Source: Tsukamurella sp. 1534
GTDB taxonomy: Bacteria; Actinomycetota; Actinomycetes; Mycobacteriales; Mycobacteriaceae
DNA: 64,000 nt
Direction of reading: 5' to 3'
NCBI RefSeq assembly: GCF_000312385.1
Contig: NZ_HE997626.1
Span: forward strand, 607,206 to 671,205
Every line of letters begins with the position of its first letter. The first letter of the stretch is position 1. Positions 1 through 8,433 of this stretch are shown here, piece by piece. The translations under genes were made by a program, and so were the position numbers. The notes beneath the pieces were generated by a model, which was not told the DNA's origin, made no database searches, and saw only the letters and a program-made list of their open reading frames with translations.

Positions 1-180
1 CTGGCCCTCCTCGGGGCGCAGCAGACCGATCAGGGACTTGAGGAACACCGACTTACCGGTACCGGAGGGGCCGAGCAGAACCGAGACCTCACCCGCCGGC
101 AGGGTCAGCGAGACGTCGGACCAGATGTTCTGGGACCCGAACGACTTCGTCAGGTTCTTGGTAGTTACTTCGACACCCAC
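1..180 (-). CDS. mceG: Mce-system ABC ATPase MceG (Mkl), N-terminal part
   Basis: The first 60 codons of an ABC transporter ATP-binding subunit; the rest lies beyond the window edge. The Walker A motif GPSGTGKS is seen at residues 37-44, and the start reads VGVEVTTKNLTKSFGS, close to mycobacterial MceG/Mkl. MceG is the shared cytoplasmic ATPase that energises Mce lipid importers. It is set as GTG at 180, the residue preceding a family-typical GVEV. In M. tuberculosis mkl lies near rplJ-rplL, as here. Only the N-terminus is visible, so Walker B and the Mce-specific C-terminus cannot be checked. Confidence 0.85.
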   Translation of the reverse strand, partial: MGVEVTTKNLTKSFGSQNIWSDVSLTLPAGEVSVLLGPSGTGKSVFLKSLIGLLRPEEGQ

Positions 181-312
181 TGTCGAGACCTTTCGTCGCT
201 CTCCTAGGTGTGGCTCGCGCCACAGACCGCTGGGAGCACAGTACCCCAGTCACCGCTGGTCGCGGTACCGGACCTGTTCTATCCGGCGGCGCCGGCGCCC
301 CCGGAAACGCGA

Positions 313-343
313 ACCGCCCCGTCGCACTGGGCGACGGGGCGGT
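313..343 (-). terminator. Terminator hairpin after rplL
   Basis: A perfect 13-bp stem (313-325 with 331-343) with a 5-base loop, 29 bases beyond the rplL stop. On the minus strand it is followed by a short run containing GTTTCC rather than a strong U tract. It separates rplJL from mceG. Confidence 0.7.
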
Positions 344-369
344 CAGAGCACTGACGTGCGGTTCGGTTA

Positions 370-765
370 TTACTTGACCGAAACCGAGGCGCCGGCCTCC
401 TCGAGCTTGGCCTTGGCGGCGTCGGCGGCCTCCTTGTCGACCTTCTCCAGGATCGCCTTGGGGGCGCCCTCGACGAGGTCCTTGGCCTCCTTCAGGCCGA
501 GGCCCGAAACCAGCTCGCGGACGACCTTGATGACCTGGATCTTCTTGTCGCCGGCGCCATCGAGGATGACGTCGAACTCGTCCTGGTCGGCAGCGGCGGC
601 GGCGTCGCCGCCGGCAGCCGGGGCAGCACCGGCGGCCGCGACGGCGACCGGAGCAGCGGCGGTGACCTCGAAGGTCTCCTCGAAAGCCTTCACGAACTCG
701 CTGAGCTCGAGCAGGGTCAGCTCCTTGAAAGCATCAAGCAGCTCGTCGGTGGTGAGCTTCGCCAT
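370..765 (-). CDS. rplL: 50S ribosomal protein L7/L12
   Basis: 131-residue L7/L12, the stalk protein that binds translation factors to the large subunit. It has an N-terminal dimerisation helix region starting [10 protein letters not shown], an Ala/Gly-rich hinge at about residues 38-58, and the conserved C-terminal domain ending in [21 protein letters not shown]. An upstream in-frame start adds 15 residues, but ATG at 765 is preferred because it matches the family N-terminus and is preceded by a GGAAGGA ribosome-binding site. It follows rplJ by about 100 bases in the usual rplJ-rplL operon. Confidence 0.97.
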   Translation of the reverse strand: MAKLTTDELLDAFKELTLLELSEFVKAFEETFEVTAAAPVAVAAAGAAPAAGGDAAAAADQDEFDVILDGAGDKKIQVIKVVRELVSGLGLKEAKDLVEGAPKAILEKVDKEAADAAKAKLEEAGASVSVK

Positions 766-864
766 GGTGGCGTCCTTCCGTTCAGTCTTGCTCGCTGATC
801 CGCGAGGCAAGGTGGTGATGTTCCCGCGCGCGGTGCCCGCGGGAGGTTCGCTGGATCAGCGGAA

Positions 865-1395
865 TCAGGCGGCAGCCTCTTCGGCGGCCTTCTTCTCCTG
901 CAGCGCGGCGCCCAGGCGGGCCACCTGCGAGGCGGGAGCGTTGAACAGGCCAGCGGCCTTCGCCAAGTTGCCCTTCATGGCACCGGCGAGCTTGGCCAGG
1001 AGCACCTCGCGCGACTCGAGATCGGCGATGCGCTCGATCTCCGCCACGGACAGCGCACGGCCGTCCATGTAGCCGCCCTTGATGACCAGGGCCTTGTTGT
1101 CCTTGGCGAACTTCTTGATCGCCTTGGCGGCCTCGACCGGCTCACCCTCGATGAAGGCGATCGCGGTGGGACCCTCGAACAGCTCGTCCAGGCCCTCGAC
1201 GCCGGCGTCAGCCGCGGCGCGCTTGACCAGGGTGTTCTTGGCGACGGAGTAGGTGGTACCCGCCCCGAGCGAGCGACGCAGCTCGGTGATGGAACCGACC
1301 GACAGTCCGCGGTACTCGGTGACCACGGTGGCCGTGGACTTCGAGAACTGCTCGGCGATCTCTGCGACCGCGGCGACCTTCTCGGCGTTTGCCAT
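865..1395 (-). CDS. rplJ: 50S ribosomal protein L10
   Basis: 176-residue L10, which anchors the L7/L12 stalk to 23S rRNA and in many bacteria represses its own mRNA leader. It starts [20 protein letters not shown] and has the conserved TEYRGLSV segment near residues 26-33. The C-terminus is Ala/Lys/Glu-rich, as expected for the helix that binds L7/L12 dimers. The start has a strong GGAGG site 6 bases upstream. A leader of about 200 bases with several hairpins precedes it, consistent with autogenous control. Confidence 0.97.
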   Translation of the reverse strand: MANAEKVAAVAEIAEQFSKSTATVVTEYRGLSVGSITELRRSLGAGTTYSVAKNTLVKRAAADAGVEGLDELFEGPTAIAFIEGEPVEAAKAIKKFAKDNKALVIKGGYMDGRALSVAEIERIADLESREVLLAKLAGAMKGNLAKAAGLFNAPASQVARLGAALQEKKAAEEAAA

Positions 1396-1599
1396 ACTTC
1401 GCCTCCTCTCTTGCGTGTCATCCGACGGAGAAGGCTCGGGCCCGAAACGACGAGAACCCCGGCGCAGGGCGCACGGGGTTCGGTGAAGAATCCTCGTCCT
1501 CCTGCGTGGGTCGCCGGCTCGGGGCCGGACCTTCGATCGGGCTCGCGCCCGATGACCGACGGTCTCTGGTGGAACGATCCGGTTGACACCGGATTCCGA
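1396..1599 (-). promoter_or_regulatory. Structured 5' leader of rplJ (L10-leader-like)
   Basis: About 200 bases between the likely transcription start and rplJ hold several hairpins: 1454-1481 (GAACCCCG pairing with CGGGGTTC, extended by GCGC/GCGC), 1536-1553 (ATCGGGC/GCCCGAT) and 1577-1594 (ATCCGGT/ACCGGAT). The length and position match L10 leaders that bind the L10-L12 complex. I cannot score it against the Rfam L10 leader model by eye. Confidence 0.5.
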
Positions 1600-1605
1600 G
1601 GGACC

Positions 1606-1634
1606 AGAGTACGGGAACCGGCGGGCTACGCCAA
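1606..1634 (-). promoter_or_regulatory. Putative rplJL promoter
   Basis: On the minus strand TTGGCG (1629-1634) and TACTCT (1606-1611) are separated by 17 bases, a good -35/-10 pair. Transcription would start near 1599 and give the leader described above. It overlaps the 5' neighbourhood of the convergent end of the metalloprotein gene. Confidence 0.5.
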
Positions 1635-1645
1635 ATCGTCGCCGG

Positions 1646-2029
1646 TCAGCCGATGGTCACGCCGGATTCGGCGTAGACGATGCGCAGGGCCAGGCCGGCC
1701 TCCGGGCCCATGACCCGCGCCGCGAGGTCGACGAACGCCGCGGTGAACTCGGGCCCGTGCGCGGCGGCCGCCGCGTCCGACGGTGCGCCGTGGTGCGCCA
1801 GTTCGTGCAGGACCACCAGCTCCCGCAACGCCCACGCCCCGTCGCGCCCGGCGGGCACCGCCACCGTCGGGCGACGGTCCGCTCCCCGCTCGTAGTGCGC
1901 GCCGGTGGCGCCCGCGCGGGCCCGGACCCGCACCTCGCCGGGGCCGAGCACGCGGTCGACGTAGGCCTGCACCGAGTCCACCGACCCGAACCGGGCCTCG
2001 GGCGGCAGCGTCAGCGGCACACCGAGCAC
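1646..2029 (-). CDS. HELAHH metallohydrolase-like protein (TIGR04338-type)
   Basis: A small protein with a zinc-metalloprotease-type HELAHH motif at residues 75-80, inside [15 protein letters not shown], then AHGPEF. It resembles the actinobacterial TIGR04338 putative metallohydrolase family; substrate unknown. The first usable start codon in frame is GTG at 2029. However, the frame stays open upstream to about 2129 and encodes RDGQRAAVYRAEELVR and VDVLG, which look like the conserved family N-terminus, without any ATG, GTG or TTG. The true start is therefore uncertain: it could be a CTG, a non-canonical coupled start, or the shown GTG. It follows the membrane-protein gene ending at 2115. Confidence 0.7.
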   Translation of the reverse strand: MLGVPLTLPPEARFGSVDSVQAYVDRVLGPGEVRVRARAGATGAHYERGADRRPTVAVPAGRDGAWALRELVVLHELAHHGAPSDAAAAAHGPEFTAAFVDLAARVMGPEAGLALRIVYAESGVTIG

Positions 2030-2114
2030 GTCGACGGTGCGCCCGCCCGCGGAGTGCTCGAACAGGCCGCGGACCAGCTCCTCCGCCCGGTAGACCGCGG
2101 CCCGCTGCCCGTCC

Positions 2115-3053
2115 CTAGACGTCCTTCGCCACCTTCAGCTGATCCTGCACCGCCTTGGCCGTCGCGGCCATGTCGGCCCGGCCGATGGGGACGATGAACA
2201 GCGCGTACGTCTGGGGCGCGGAGTCGATCACGAGGATCGTCAGCTCGTCGCCGGGAACAGTGACCCCCGGGGCCTGCACGAGCACCTTGCCGGTCATCTT
2301 CGTAGCGGGCACGCCGTCCACGGTGATCGCCTCCGGCGCGGACTTCTCGACCTTCTTCGACGTGGCGCTCTGGTAGCCGGCGCCGTCGGCGATGCACTGG
2401 ATCATCCGCGGCGCCGCGTCCTTGCCGTCCAGCTTCTCGCCGAAGTTGGTCTGCCCGATCTCCACGCCGGCCTGCCACGGCTGACCGTCGCCCATCGCCT
2501 TCTCCAGCCCGGCGGCGGCGATGCTCTCGGCGTACACCGTGTAGCTCTCGGGAGTCCATCCGGGCGCGGCCGAGACGGGGAACGACAGTGGGCCCGAGAC
2601 CACCCGGTCCTTGACCTCGGAGGCCTTGCCGGTGCCCGGCAGCCCGCAACTGGCGGCGCCCGTCGACGGGTCGCCCTGGGAAGCCGATGTGGACGGCGAG
2701 GACGCGCTCGGCTCGTCGTCCGAGTTGCCGATCACCACGACGGCGGCGATCACGACCGCGATGACGAGCAGCACCGCGACGCCGACGGCGATCCACAGGC
2801 CGGTGCGGTTCGGCTTCTGCGGGCCGCCGGGCCCGCCCGGGGCGCCGGGCTGCCCGGGTGCGCCGTAGCCGTACTGCTGGCCGTACTGCTGCTGGCCGTA
2901 GCCCTGCTGCCCGTAACCCTGCCCGTACTGCGGCTGGCCGTACCCCTGCCCGTACTGGGGCTGCCCCGGCTGCTGCCCGTACGGGTACTGGTATCCGCCC
3001 TGCGCGTACGGGTCCGGCTGCTGCTGTCCGTACGGATCCTGCGGGTTGCTCAT
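2115..3053 (-). CDS. Membrane-anchored protein with Gln/Gly/Tyr-rich head, paralogue 1
   Basis: 312 residues, unknown function. Residues 1-80 are a low-complexity Pro/Gln/Gly/Tyr region with repeated GQPQYGQGYG units, followed by one membrane helix at about 86-109 and an exported domain. That domain begins at CGLPG (Cys136) and contains PVSAAPGWTPESYTVY and a second Cys in MIQCIADG, so a disulfide is possible. The next gene upstream encodes a clear paralogue of the exported domain. Its ATG overlaps the stop of that gene by four bases (ATGA, 3050-3053), so the two are translationally coupled. No enzymatic motif is visible. Confidence 0.85.
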   Translation of the reverse strand: MSNPQDPYGQQQPDPYAQGGYQYPYGQQPGQPQYGQGYGQPQYGQGYGQQGYGQQQYGQQYGYGAPGQPGAPGGPGGPQKPNRTGLWIAVGVAVLLVIAVVIAAVVVIGNSDDEPSASSPSTSASQGDPSTGAASCGLPGTGKASEVKDRVVSGPLSFPVSAAPGWTPESYTVYAESIAAAGLEKAMGDGQPWQAGVEIGQTNFGEKLDGKDAAPRMIQCIADGAGYQSATSKKVEKSAPEAITVDGVPATKMTGKVLVQAPGVTVPGDELTILVIDSAPQTYALFIVPIGRADMAATAKAVQDQLKVAKDV

Positions 3054-3730
3054 ACGTCCCTCGCCACCTTGAGCTGCTCGAAGATCTGTCTGGCCACCGC
3101 CGCCCGCTCCTCGTCACCGATCGGAGTGTCCGACTCGAAGTATGCCTGCGGTGCCGAGTCTATGACCACAACCGTCACCACATCGCCCACCACGGACAGG
3201 CCCGCGCGCCGCACCAGGATCCGCCCCGTGACCCGCGCCGCGGGCACCCCGTCCACCGTGATCGCCTCGGGCTCGGTGAGCCCCTCGAGCCGCGGCCCGT
3301 ACGAGTCGTACCTGCTGCTGTCCACGATGCACGGGATCATCCGGCGGGCGGCCTCGGCCACCGGCAGGCGCGGGGCGAAGGTGGTCAGCCCGATCTCGGC
3401 GTGCGCGTCCCACTTCTGGCCCGGTATCCCCTGGCGCAGCCCCACGGACTGCGCGCCGGGCGCGAACAGCACGTACCGCTGCGGCGTCCACCCGGGCGCC
3501 GCCGACACCGGGAAGGACACGGGGCCCGCCGTCACGCGGTCGGTGATCGGGGTCGTGGAGCTCGCACCGGGCAGGCCGCACCGGCCGTCGACCGGCGTGC
3601 CCGACGGTCCGCCCGACGGCCGCGCACCGTCGGACATGAGTACTCGCGCGACGAGGACGCCGGCGGCCACGGCGACGACCAGAACGAGCGCCACCGCGCC
3701 GCCGATCAGCCACCCCAGCCGCTTGGTCAC
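3050..3730 (-). CDS. Membrane-anchored protein, paralogue 2
   Basis: 226 residues: a short cytoplasmic tail, a membrane helix at about 7-31, then an exported domain paralogous to the gene at 2115-3053. The two share CGLPG, VSFPVSAAPGWTP, EAITVDGVPA and VIDSAPQ, and both conserved cysteines (Cys51 and Cys134 here). It lacks the Gln/Tyr-rich head of its partner. Start GTG at 3730 overlaps the upstream DUF2786 gene by four bases (GTGA). Function unknown; the pair may form a complex or be a simple duplication. Confidence 0.85.
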   Translation of the reverse strand: MTKRLGWLIGGAVALVLVVAVAAGVLVARVLMSDGARPSGGPSGTPVDGRCGLPGASSTTPITDRVTAGPVSFPVSAAPGWTPQRYVLFAPGAQSVGLRQGIPGQKWDAHAEIGLTTFAPRLPVAEAARRMIPCIVDSSRYDSYGPRLEGLTEPEAITVDGVPAARVTGRILVRRAGLSVVGDVVTVVVIDSAPQAYFESDTPIGDEERAAVARQIFEQLKVARDV

Positions 3731-4545
3731 CTGCCGCCCCGCTCCAGAGCGCCTCTGCCGCCACCGATCTCGTGATGCGCGCCGAGCCGGGCGGAGCGGC
3801 CCGCGCTGTCGCCGGCGCGGCGCGCGCCGTCGGAGTACCCGGCCGACGCCGCCGACCCGCGCCAGCTGCCCCGGGCCGACGACTCCGCGCGGTAGAAGTC
3901 CTTGAGCTCGATCTCCTTGTTCCGCAGGGCGACCGCCGTCCCCGGCTCGCCCTGCTCGGTGCGGTGCGCCGTCTCCGCCGCGCGCGCCTCCGCGAGGCGC
4001 TTGCCGATCCGCGCGGCGAAGGCCGACTGGAAGTTGATCCGCGCCGTGACCGCGGCCAGCGGCTTCTCCTCCACCCAGCGGCGGCGGGTACGCCGGTCCT
4101 CGTAGAGCTGCTGCACCGTCTCCGACTTGTACGCCCCGGACCGCAGGTACGCGTCGGAGGCACGGACCATCTGGATCACCAGCGAGGCGTAGAGCGCCTC
4201 GCACGCGTCGATGTCCTCCGCGAAGCCGTAGGCGAAGACGAACGTGGAGTTGGAGGCCACGTCGCACGTCACGTCGTTGGGCGCGGCGATGGCCACGAAC
4301 AGCTCGACGAACGTGCGCAGCCCGCGCCGGCCCGCCTCCCCGATCCGGACGGTGCGCTGCTCCGGCACGACCCGGGCGCGCTCCTTACCGCGATGATGCG
4401 CGCGGGCCACCGCGAGGTCGATCGACGCGGCGGTCGCCAGCCGCTGCGCCGCCTCCGTGAACGTGGCGGCCTCGTGCTCGTTGTCGGTCCCCTCCGCCTG
4501 CCGCAGGAGCGCCCCGATCCGCGCCAGCAGCTTCTCGTCGTCCAT
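3727..4545 (-). CDS. DUF2786 domain protein
   Basis: 272 residues with the DUF2786 domain at the N-terminus (MDDEKLLARIGALLRQAEGT, then EHEAATFTEAAQRLA), a region with an aromatic core (FVELFVAIAAPNDV), and a basic, disordered C-terminal tail. DUF2786 proteins are widespread in actinobacteria and often sit near phage or DNA-metabolism genes, but no activity is established. ATG at 4545 is chosen over an upstream in-frame start because the domain begins right there. It is the first gene of a four-gene overlapping chain with the two membrane paralogues and the HELAHH protein. Confidence 0.8.
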   Translation of the reverse strand: MDDEKLLARIGALLRQAEGTDNEHEAATFTEAAQRLATAASIDLAVARAHHRGKERARVVPEQRTVRIGEAGRRGLRTFVELFVAIAAPNDVTCDVASNSTFVFAYGFAEDIDACEALYASLVIQMVRASDAYLRSGAYKSETVQQLYEDRRTRRRWVEEKPLAAVTARINFQSAFAARIGKRLAEARAAETAHRTEQGEPGTAVALRNKEIELKDFYRAESSARGSWRGSAASAGYSDGARRAGDSAGRSARLGAHHEIGGGRGALERGGR

Positions 4546-4681
4546 GGGCGCGAGAGTACCCACCCGCACCGACAGTGCCGCGCCGCCGCCGGGCGCCAAG
4601 CCCGCCGAAAGCGGAATCCCAGAGCGCTCCGTTACTCTGAGGGAGACAGCATGATTCATTGTACTAAGGAGACGATTCTCG

Positions 4682-5086
4682 ATGTCGACGCCCAGCGATC
4701 CGAACGGGCCCCAGAACCCCGGTCAGCCGTACGGCCAGGATCCGAGCTCGCCCCAGGGACCGGAGGGGTACGGGCAACCGCAGTACCCGGGGTACCCGCA
4801 GCCCGGCTACCCCCAGCCGGGGTACGACCAGGCCGGCTACGGCCAGCCGGGGTACGGCCAGGCACCCGTCGGTCCGAACGGTGAGCGGATCAACGACCCC
4901 AACACCACCCTCGCCATCGTCGGCCTGGTGCTCGCGGTCTTCTGCTCGCTGCCCGGGCTGATCGTCTCGATCATCGCGCTCAACAAGTCGAAGTCGCGGG
5001 GCTACAAGAACACGATCGCGCTCGTCGGCATCGTGGTGGGCGCGGTGAGCATGGCCATAGGCCTCGCCTACGGGCTCACGGCGTAA
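4682..5086 (+). CDS. Small two-helix membrane protein, DUF4190-like
   Basis: 134 residues: a Pro/Gly/Gln/Tyr-rich N-terminal half with PQPGY-type repeats, then NDPNTTLAIVGLVLAVFC and a second hydrophobic segment (TIALVGIVVGAVSMAIGLAYG). Two helices joined by a short basic loop (LNKSKSRGYKN) is the DUF4190 layout. A good AAGGAG site lies 11 bases before ATG. The next gene is a paralogue starting 22 bases after its stop. Probably a small cell-envelope protein; function unknown. Confidence 0.8.
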   Translation: MSTPSDPNGPQNPGQPYGQDPSSPQGPEGYGQPQYPGYPQPGYPQPGYDQAGYGQPGYGQAPVGPNGERINDPNTTLAIVGLVLAVFCSLPGLIVSIIALNKSKSRGYKNTIALVGIVVGAVSMAIGLAYGLTA

Positions 5087-5108
5087 CGGACCAGGAACCG
5101 GAGGACGG

Positions 5109-5528
5109 ATGAGCACACCCGGCGGGCAGGATCCGTACCAGCCCTACGACCCCGCCTCGGCGCAGTACGGCGCGCAGTACGGCGGCTACGACCCGCGGTT
5201 CGGCCAGTACCAGTACCCGGCGCCCGGGCAGCCCTACGCGGGCCCCATGCCCGGCCCGAACGGCGAACCGCCGCAGGACCCGGACAGCGCACTCGGCATC
5301 GTCGGGCTGGTGTTGTCGGTGGCGGCCTGCTCCCCCGTGGGCCTGATCGTCAGCTGGATCGCGCTGAAGAAATCGAAGGAGCGCGGGTACCGGAACACGA
5401 TGGCGCTGGTGGGCACGATCATCGGCGCCGTGTTCACCGGCATGGCCCTGCTGGCGGTACTGGCCTACGTCCTGATCATCGCGCTGTTCGTCGGCGTGGC
5501 CTCGACGGCCCCGTCGCTCCTGCTCTGA
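5109..5528 (+). CDS. Small two-helix membrane protein, DUF4190-like, paralogue
   Basis: 139 residues, paralogous to the gene just upstream: a disordered Gln/Tyr/Pro head, QDPDSALGIVGLVLSVAACSPVG, a basic loop (LKKSKERGYRN), and a second helix (MALVGTIIGAVFTGMALLA) running into further hydrophobic sequence. GGAGG lies 6 bases before ATG. It is co-transcribed with its partner and ends at a strong bidirectional terminator. Function unknown; the Tyr/Gln-rich heads resemble that of the minus-strand membrane protein at 2115-3053. Confidence 0.8.
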   Translation: MSTPGGQDPYQPYDPASAQYGAQYGGYDPRFGQYQYPAPGQPYAGPMPGPNGEPPQDPDSALGIVGLVLSVAACSPVGLIVSWIALKKSKERGYRNTMALVGTIIGAVFTGMALLAVLAYVLIIALFVGVASTAPSLLL

Positions 5529-5540
5529 CCCGGGGCACGA

Positions 5541-5581
5541 AGAAGCCCCCGGCCACTCCGGCGGAGTGATCGGGGGCTTCT
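5541..5581. terminator. Bidirectional terminator between DUF4190 pair and rplA
   Basis: AGAAGCCCCC (5541-5550) pairs with GGGGGCTTCT (5572-5581), with an inner CACTCC/GGAGTG stem. It sits between convergent genes and can end both the plus-strand pair and the rplKA operon. Confidence 0.85.
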
Positions 5582-5609
5582 CGCGTTCAGACCCTGAAGG
5601 GGACGGAGG

Positions 5610-6323
5610 CTAGGCCTCCTCCTCCGCGAGGTTGCTCACGCGCGACGGGTCCACCTGGATGCCCGGTCCGGTGGTCGTCGAGACGGTGACCTTCTTCAGG
5701 TACCGGCCCTTGGCCGCCGACGGCTTGGCGCGCAGGACCTCGTCCAGCGCGGCGCCGTAGTTCTCCACCAGCTGCTTCGCGTCGAAGGATGCCTTACCGA
5801 TCACGAAGTGAAGGTTGGCCGCCTTGTCGACGCGGAAGTTGATCTTGCCGCCCTTGATGTCGTTGACCGCCTTGGTGACGTCGGGCGTCACGGTGCCGGT
5901 CTTCGGGTTCGGCATGAGGCCACGGGGGCCCAGGACGCGAGCGATACGGCCGACCTTGGCCATCTGGTCCGGGGTGGCGATCGCGGCGTCGAACTCGAGC
6001 CAGCCGCCCTGGATCTTCTCGATCAGGTCCTCGGCGCCCACCTCGTCGGCACCCGCGGCCTTGGCCTCCTCGGCCTTGTCGCCGACGGCGAAGACGATCA
6101 CGCGGGCCGTCTTACCGGTGCCGTTCGGCAGGTTGACGGTGCCGCGCACCATCTGGTCGGCCTTGCGGGGGTCGACGCCGAGTCGCATGGCGACCTCGAC
6201 GGTGGCGTCCTGCTTGGTGGAGGAGGTGCCCTTGGCCAGCGTGACAGCCTCGAGCGGGCTGTACAGCTTGTCCTTGTCGACCTTCTCGGCAGCGGCCTTG
6301 TAGGCCTTGCTGTTCTTGCTCAT
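5610..6323 (-). CDS. rplA: 50S ribosomal protein L1
   Basis: 237-residue L1 of the ribosomal stalk near the E site; in other bacteria it also represses its own operon. It starts [18 protein letters not shown] and contains the signature region [18 protein letters not shown]. Length fits the family (about 230-235). It lies downstream of rplK in the conserved secE-nusG-rplK-rplA order, with a 111-base intergenic stretch that could carry the L1 recognition site. Confidence 0.97.
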   Translation of the reverse strand: MSKNSKAYKAAAEKVDKDKLYSPLEAVTLAKGTSSTKQDATVEVAMRLGVDPRKADQMVRGTVNLPNGTGKTARVIVFAVGDKAEEAKAAGADEVGAEDLIEKIQGGWLEFDAAIATPDQMAKVGRIARVLGPRGLMPNPKTGTVTPDVTKAVNDIKGGKINFRVDKAANLHFVIGKASFDAKQLVENYGAALDEVLRAKPSAAKGRYLKKVTVSTTTGPGIQVDPSRVSNLAEEEA

Positions 6324-6434
6324 CTCTTGCTCTTTCGTTCTTGCCCGGCTTGTGGGCAGTGAGTGGTTCCGCGGGCCGAGCCGGCCCTCCCACGGGAGGC
6401 GGTGCCTCCCGGTGACGTCCTCGACGGGGTCGAG

Positions 6435-6866
6435 TTACTCGACGGTGATGCCCATCGAGCGAGCAGTGCCGGCGATGATCTTCGCGGCCTGATCGACGTC
6501 GTTCGCGTTCAGATCTTCCTTCTTGGTCTCGGCGATCTCGCGCACCTGATCCCAGGTCACCTTGGCGACCTTGGTCTTGTGCGGCTCTCCCGAGCCCTTC
6601 TGCACGCCGGCTGCCTTGAGCAGCAGCTTGGCGGCCGGAGGAGTCTTCAGCTTGAAGTCGAAGGACCGGTCCTCGTAGACCGTGATCTCGACGGGGATGA
6701 CGTTGCCACGCTGCGACTCGGTCGCGGCGTTGTACGCCTTGCAGAACTCCATGATGTTGACGCCGTGCTGACCAAGCGCGGGACCCACGGGCGGAGCAGG
6801 GTTGGCCTGCCCGGCCTGGATCTGAAGCTTGATGAGCCCGGCGACCTTCTTCTTCTTCGGGGGCAT
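6435..6866 (-). CDS. rplK: 50S ribosomal protein L11
   Basis: 143-residue L11, which binds the GTPase-associated centre of 23S rRNA. It starts [19 protein letters not shown] and contains the signature [20 protein letters not shown]. It belongs to the nusG-rplK-rplA cluster, with 71 bases to nusG upstream. No anomaly was seen. Confidence 0.97.
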   Translation of the reverse strand: MPPKKKKVAGLIKLQIQAGQANPAPPVGPALGQHGVNIMEFCKAYNAATESQRGNVIPVEITVYEDRSFDFKLKTPPAAKLLLKAAGVQKGSGEPHKTKVAKVTWDQVREIAETKKEDLNANDVDQAAKIIAGTARSMGITVE

Positions 6867-6937
6867 CCTCAGTTTCCTTTATTTCCACCCCACGCCGATG
6901 GGCGACGTGGGAAGTCTTCGCGGGGCGTGCGCCCGCG

Positions 6938-7759
6938 TCAGTTGATCTTCTCGACCTGGTTGAACGCCAGCTCGACCGGGGTCTCGCGACCGAAGATCGA
7001 GACGAGCACCTTGAGCTTGCGCTGCTCGGCGTTGATCTCGCTGATCGACGCGGGCAGCGTGGCGAACGGGCCGTCCATGACGGTGACCGACTCGCCGACC
7101 TCGAAGTCGACCTCGACCGCGGGGCCCTGCGACACGGCACCGCCGGTCGCGGCGGCGGCACCGTCGGACGCGGCGCCCGCGCCCTTGTCCTTCGCCGGCT
7201 TGGTCCGGGCGCTCTCGGGGAGCAGGAACTTCACGACCTCGTTCATCGTGAGCGGCGAAGGCTTGCTGGTCAGGCCGACGAAACCCGTGACACCCGGGGT
7301 GTTGCGGACGGCGCCCCACGACTCGTCGTTGAGGTCCATGCGCACCAGGATGTAGCCCGGCAGCACCTTGCGGTTGACCCGCTTCTGCTGGCCGTTCTTG
7401 ATCTCGGTGACCTCCTCGGTGGGGACCTCCACCTGGAAGATGTAGTCGCCGACGTCGAGGTTCTGGACACGGGTCTCGAGGTTGGCCTTCACCTTGTTCT
7501 CGTAGCCCGCATAGGTGTGGATGACGTACCAGTCGCCGGGGGCGGTGCGCAGCTGCGCCTTCAGCTCCTCGACGGGGTCGACCTCTTCCTCCTCGGCCTC
7601 GACGGCCTCGGCTTCAGCGGTCTCCGCGTCGCTCACGGCGGCGTCGGACTCGGGGGCCTCACCGGCCGGCTCCTCGGCGACCGGCGCCTCCGCAGCGTCG
7701 TCGAGCAGGACGTCCGCCTGGACTTCCTGCTCCGTCTCGTTCTGCTCCGGGGTGCTCAC
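6938..7759 (-). CDS. nusG: Transcription termination/antitermination factor NusG
   Basis: 273 residues. The first 75 are an acidic Glu/Ala/Val-rich extension typical of actinobacterial NusG, followed by the NGN domain ([20 protein letters not shown]) that binds RNA polymerase. A linker rich in Gly/Ala leads to the C-terminal KOW domain ([19 protein letters not shown]) that contacts Rho or S10. GTG/ATG context places the start at 7759. It follows secE by 49 bases, the classical order. Confidence 0.96.
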   Translation of the reverse strand: MSTPEQNETEQEVQADVLLDDAAEAPVAEEPAGEAPESDAAVSDAETAEAEAVEAEEEEVDPVEELKAQLRTAPGDWYVIHTYAGYENKVKANLETRVQNLDVGDYIFQVEVPTEEVTEIKNGQQKRVNRKVLPGYILVRMDLNDESWGAVRNTPGVTGFVGLTSKPSPLTMNEVVKFLLPESARTKPAKDKGAGAASDGAAAATGGAVSQGPAVEVDFEVGESVTVMDGPFATLPASISEINAEQRKLKVLVSIFGRETPVELAFNQVEKIN

Positions 7760-7808
7760 AGCGCCGAAGTTCCTTCCGTCTCGTCTTTCGTGGGGGCGTA
7801 TCGGCTGA

Positions 7809-8198
7809 TCAGCTGAACGCCCACAACATCAGCTTCGCGAAGCCGAGGTCCAGGAGGCTGACGAACGCGGTGAGGACCACCACGAACACCAGCACGATGA
7901 TCGTGTAGTTGACCATCTGGTTGCGCGTGGGCCAGATGACCTTGCGCAGCTCGGCGACGACCTGCCGCAGGAACAGCCAGATGGCCGCGAAGGGATTGCG
8001 CGACTGCTTCTTCGTCGCCGCACCGCGTGCCGGGGCGGAGGACTCCGCCGACGTCGCCGACTCCGAGGGCTCGGCCAGCGCCGTCCGGCCGCGGCGGCCG
8101 CTGCCACGCTTACCCGACGGGCGGGCCTGCTGTGCGCCGTCTTCGGCGGCGCTGTCCCCGGCGTTGCCGGTGGTCGCGTCGTCGTGCTCGTCGCTCAC
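7809..8198 (-). CDS. secE: Preprotein translocase subunit SecE
   Basis: 129 residues with a long polar N-terminal region and a single C-terminal membrane helix ([20 protein letters not shown]). The conserved amphipathic segment [19 protein letters not shown] precedes it, diagnostic for SecE, which clamps SecY in the translocon. The frame is open far upstream through the tRNA gene, so the start is set at GTG 8198, preceded by GGAGGG. Confidence 0.95.
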   Translation of the reverse strand: MSDEHDDATTGNAGDSAAEDGAQQARPSGKRGSGRRGRTALAEPSESATSAESSAPARGAATKKQSRNPFAAIWLFLRQVVAELRKVIWPTRNQMVNYTIIVLVFVVVLTAFVSLLDLGFAKLMLWAFS

Positions 8199-8244
8199 GC
8201 AAATCCCTCCACTGGTCGTTCGGCGGGCCGAACGCCCGCCTGGG

Positions 8245-8317
8245 CAGGGGCGACAGGACTCGAACCTGCGACCTGCGGTTTTGGAGACCGCTGCTCTACC
8301 AACTGAGCTACACCCCT
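8245..8317 (-). tRNA. tRNA-Trp (CCA)
   Basis: 73 bases with a complete cloverleaf: acceptor AGGGGTG/CGCCCCT, anticodon stem GCGGT/ACCGC around loop CTCCAAA, anticodon CCA. The T-arm contains GGTTCGAGTCC. CCA tail is not encoded. It sits between hadB and secE, as trpT does in mycobacteria. A small hairpin (8320-8337) lies just upstream and may be a processing or termination signal. Confidence 0.97.
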
Positions 8318-8433
8318 TTGCGGGCCCTGAGGCCCGCACTCCACAACCTTCGGTGGGCATGCGTCGAACACGCCCGCCGAAGCTGCAGACAGTTCAGTGT
8401 ACGGCACATCGGCGCCGCACCTCAAAACGACCG

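Noticed and set aside
2858-3060. Tandem nucleotide repeats read as a CRISPR-like array
   Set aside because: They are the codons of the Gln/Gly/Tyr-rich head of a membrane protein, with short irregular units and no spacers.
4651-4690. An earlier ATG before the DUF4190-like gene as its start
   Set aside because: That ATG is in another frame and the AAGGAG site points to ATG 4682.
8320-8337. Hairpin before tRNA-Trp as a strong terminator of hadAB
   Set aside because: Only a 7-bp stem without a U tract; kept as a note in the tRNA entry.
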